DNA from: Bdellovibrionales bacterium
GTDB taxonomy: Bacteria > Bdellovibrionota > Bdellovibrionia > Bdellovibrionales > UBA1609
Assembly (NCBI GenBank): GCA_020435185.1
Contig: JAGRAA010000516.1
Coordinates: 1-6,043 of the forward strand
Direction: 5' to 3'
DNA length: 6,043 nucleotides
The position numbers and the translations under genes are program-made. Of the stretch, positions 4,590-6,043 are shown in pieces. The notes below the pieces were generated by a model. The model saw only the letters and a program-made list of their open reading frames with translations. It ran no database searches and was not told where the DNA came from. Position 1 is the stretch's first letter. Each line of letters begins with the position of its first letter.

Positions 4590-6043
4590 TTAGTAGTATA
4601 TCAAGACCTTACCAGGAGCCCCTCTCATTGCCTTGTTGGCGTCATACTTATGATCTCCACCCAGCGTGCACGAGTAACTGTAAAAGTCAGCACTATCTAC
4701 AGTTCCACTAAAATTGTCATCATACCAAAGTTCACTTTGGCACCCTTCTAACATTTTTCCTGTTCCGCCACCGCCAGGTACAGAAGGAGGTGTTCCTAAA
4801 TTATCAAAGTCATTGATACCTCCAGAGCCTCCTCGAGGAGATCTTCCTCCGTAGCCACCGAAGTAATATTTAGTAAAATAATTATTGGATTTGTAATACT
4901 GAGCATTTGACAAATAACCACCATTTTCTTGATAGACTCTTATTTTCACCCATTGCTTACCTCCAGGCGATCCAACTGTGCAGTTAAATACTAAATTTGA
5001 TTGATTATTCCCCCCAGATGGAGAACTCCACAAGCCTGTCCCTGAATTCACAATATTAATTTTTGGACAGGGAATCGCACCATCATTATTGTAATCTAAA
5101 GTAATATGAGCTCCCGCCGAATCCCACCAATTGGAATCCGCTTCAAAGGGGTTCGCTCCATTTTCGAAAATATTTATTAAATTATTTTCTATAGTCCAAC
5201 CATCAGTGGGCCAATTCCCGCCCACCGGCAGTAGGCCTCCTCCAGTATATTTTCTGATAACGCCATCACAGGGAGTCGGAGCCGTGGTAGGGGACGGTAT
5301 ACTCTTATTATTGCGATCTTTTCCATCATTCCAGACATCAATTAAAAGACAATCCCATTTGCCATTTGTGGGATTATATTGTTGTATCAATGTTCCATCG
5401 AGCCCGGCCATATCATTATTGGTATCTAACCCCTCATTGTAGGCTCTTGGGCCAGAAACGTCCGGCCCTCCGTAATTGTTTAAAAAAGTCCCTCCGGCGT
5501 TGTCTGGCAAAGTTTGCCAATATAGCCTCGCTGTGGTTGGCGCTCCTACGGCCATTTGATAAAGCTTGTTATTCGGACGATTGCCCACGAACTCTAAGCA
5601 AGGCTTCCCACCGTTATCCGCAGAACAGTCTGTTCCTAATTCTCCTTTAACATGAAGAAGATCCATCGGGATTTTACCAAGATCATTTCTATATCGTATG
5701 ATAAATCCACCACCACTAAATCCGGGCATATTATTTACCATCGTTTTAGTCACTTTTATGTGTTGACCATCCTCTGTTTCCCAGCCTGGTTTATCAATGA
5801 TAAATTTATTGAATGAATTCCTCATATCGTTAATCCAGGCTTCAAAGGTATTATCGTCTGTTTTCCAACTAGGAGGCCAGGATCCACAACAAACCAAGTC
5901 ATCATTGGTAAATTGGTCAGTATTAGAAAATCCACTGGCTACACCTTTTTGAGAGTAAATTTGACCCTTGTATTTCAACTGAAAAGCGACTCCCCCGTCA
6001 GTTACTCCATTATCAGGTAAAATATCAAACTCCACTCGATGCT
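4590..6043 (-). CDS. C-terminal part of a large Asn/Gly-rich, Cys-containing exported-type protein (N-terminus outside window)
   Basis: The minus-strand frame is open from the right edge to a TAA at 4590-4592, giving about 484 residues. A GTG at 6033-6035 is inside the frame (preceded by His-Arg), so the real start lies beyond the window. The sequence is rich in Asn, Gly, Asp, Trp and Tyr and has ten cysteines, numbered here from the GTG: a C49-C50 pair, then 137, 146, 229, 256, 323, 352, 432 and 456. An even number of scattered cysteines with this composition suggests a disulfide-bonded protein outside the cytoplasm. Several loops resemble calcium-binding DxNxDG motifs: DTNNDMAGLDG (204-214) and DYNNDGA (314-320). 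A glycine-rich stretch (393-406, GGYGGRSPRGGSGG) and PGGGGTG (420-426) come before a final Cys domain ending in GAPGKVLIYY. I recognise no family; a surface protein, adhesin or pseudopilin-like ectodomain are all possible. It converges on the TrmB-like gene with a 21-base gap and no visible terminator. Confidence 0.8.
   Translation of the reverse strand, partial: HRVEFDILPDNGVTDGGVAFQLKYKGQIYSQKGVASGFSNTDQFTNDDLVCCGSWPPSWKTDDNTFEAWINDMRNSFNKFIIDKPGWETEDGQHIKVTKTMVNNMPGFSGGGFIIRYRNDLGKIPMDLLHVKGELGTDCSADNGGKPCLEFVGNRPNNKLYQMAVGAPTTARLYWQTLPDNAGGTFLNNYGGPDVSGPRAYNEGLDTNNDMAGLDGTLIQQYNPTNGKWDCLLIDVWNDGKDRNNKSIPSPTTAPTPCDGVIRKYTGGGLLPVGGNWPTDGWTIENNLINIFENGANPFEADSNWWDSAGAHITLDYNNDGAIPCPKINIVNSGTGLWSSPSGGNNQSNLVFNCTVGSPGGKQWVKIRVYQENGGYLSNAQYYKSNNYFTKYYFGGYGGRSPRGGSGGINDFDNLGTPPSVPGGGGTGKMLEGCQSELWYDDNFSGTVDSADFYSYSCTLGGDHKYDANKAMRGAPGKVLIYY

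Noticed and set aside
4561..4600. Search for a terminator in the 21-base gap between the TrmB-like gene and the Cys-rich gene
   Set aside because: Only a loose GAG/CTC pairing is visible, with no stable stem, so no terminator is called.

Overview
This is ordinary-looking bacterial chromosome, AT-rich (roughly 40% G+C by eye, not computed) and densely coding on both strands. It holds one housekeeping gene end, five further genes and short intergenic gaps, none longer than about 170 bases. I see no tRNA, rRNA, CRISPR array, insertion sequence or phage gene. The Sec signal peptide, the membrane-anchored zinc-ribbon/TPR protein and the large Cys- and Gly-rich exported-type protein suggest a Gram-negative bacterium. 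The overall style would fit Bdellovibrionota or a similar deltaproteobacterial-type lineage, but nothing here proves that and no marker gene is complete.

Layout, left to right: (1) 1-147 (+), the last 48 codons of the translational GTPase TypA/BipA. (2) 150-246, a long A/T-flanked palindrome between two convergent genes, probably a bidirectional terminator. (3) 249-974 (-), a protein with an N-terminal four-cysteine zinc ribbon, one membrane helix and a TPR-like tail. (4) 1143-1895 (+), divergent from it, a signal-peptide protein whose mature part looks like a degenerate class I SAM-methyltransferase fold. (5) 1892-2917 (-), a D-Ala-D-Ala-ligase-like ATP-grasp enzyme whose stop codon overlaps the previous gene tail to tail. 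(6) 3039-3788 (-), upstream of the ATP-grasp gene on the same strand, a zinc metallopeptidase with HELGH plus a Tyr/Glu spacing like that of anthrax lethal factor and Pro-Pro endopeptidases. (7) 3957-4568 (+; a GTG start at 3933 is also possible), a divergent TrmB-type methyltransferase. (8) 4590 to the right edge (-), the C-terminal part of a large Asn/Gly-rich, cysteine-containing protein that enters the window already in progress.

The most interesting functional hint is the same-strand pair of metallopeptidase and ATP-grasp ligase: one enzyme that cuts and one that joins amide bonds, neither with an export signal. Also notable are the secreted methyltransferase-like protein that lacks a normal SAM-binding glycine motif, and the TrmB homologue in which two conserved aspartates are asparagines. 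Three genes (at 1143, 2917 and 3957) have a plausible -10 hexamer ending only 6-9 bases before the start codon and no Shine-Dalgarno sequence, so leaderless transcription is a testable possibility; in the TrmB gene this also argues for the ATG at 3957 over the GTG at 3933.
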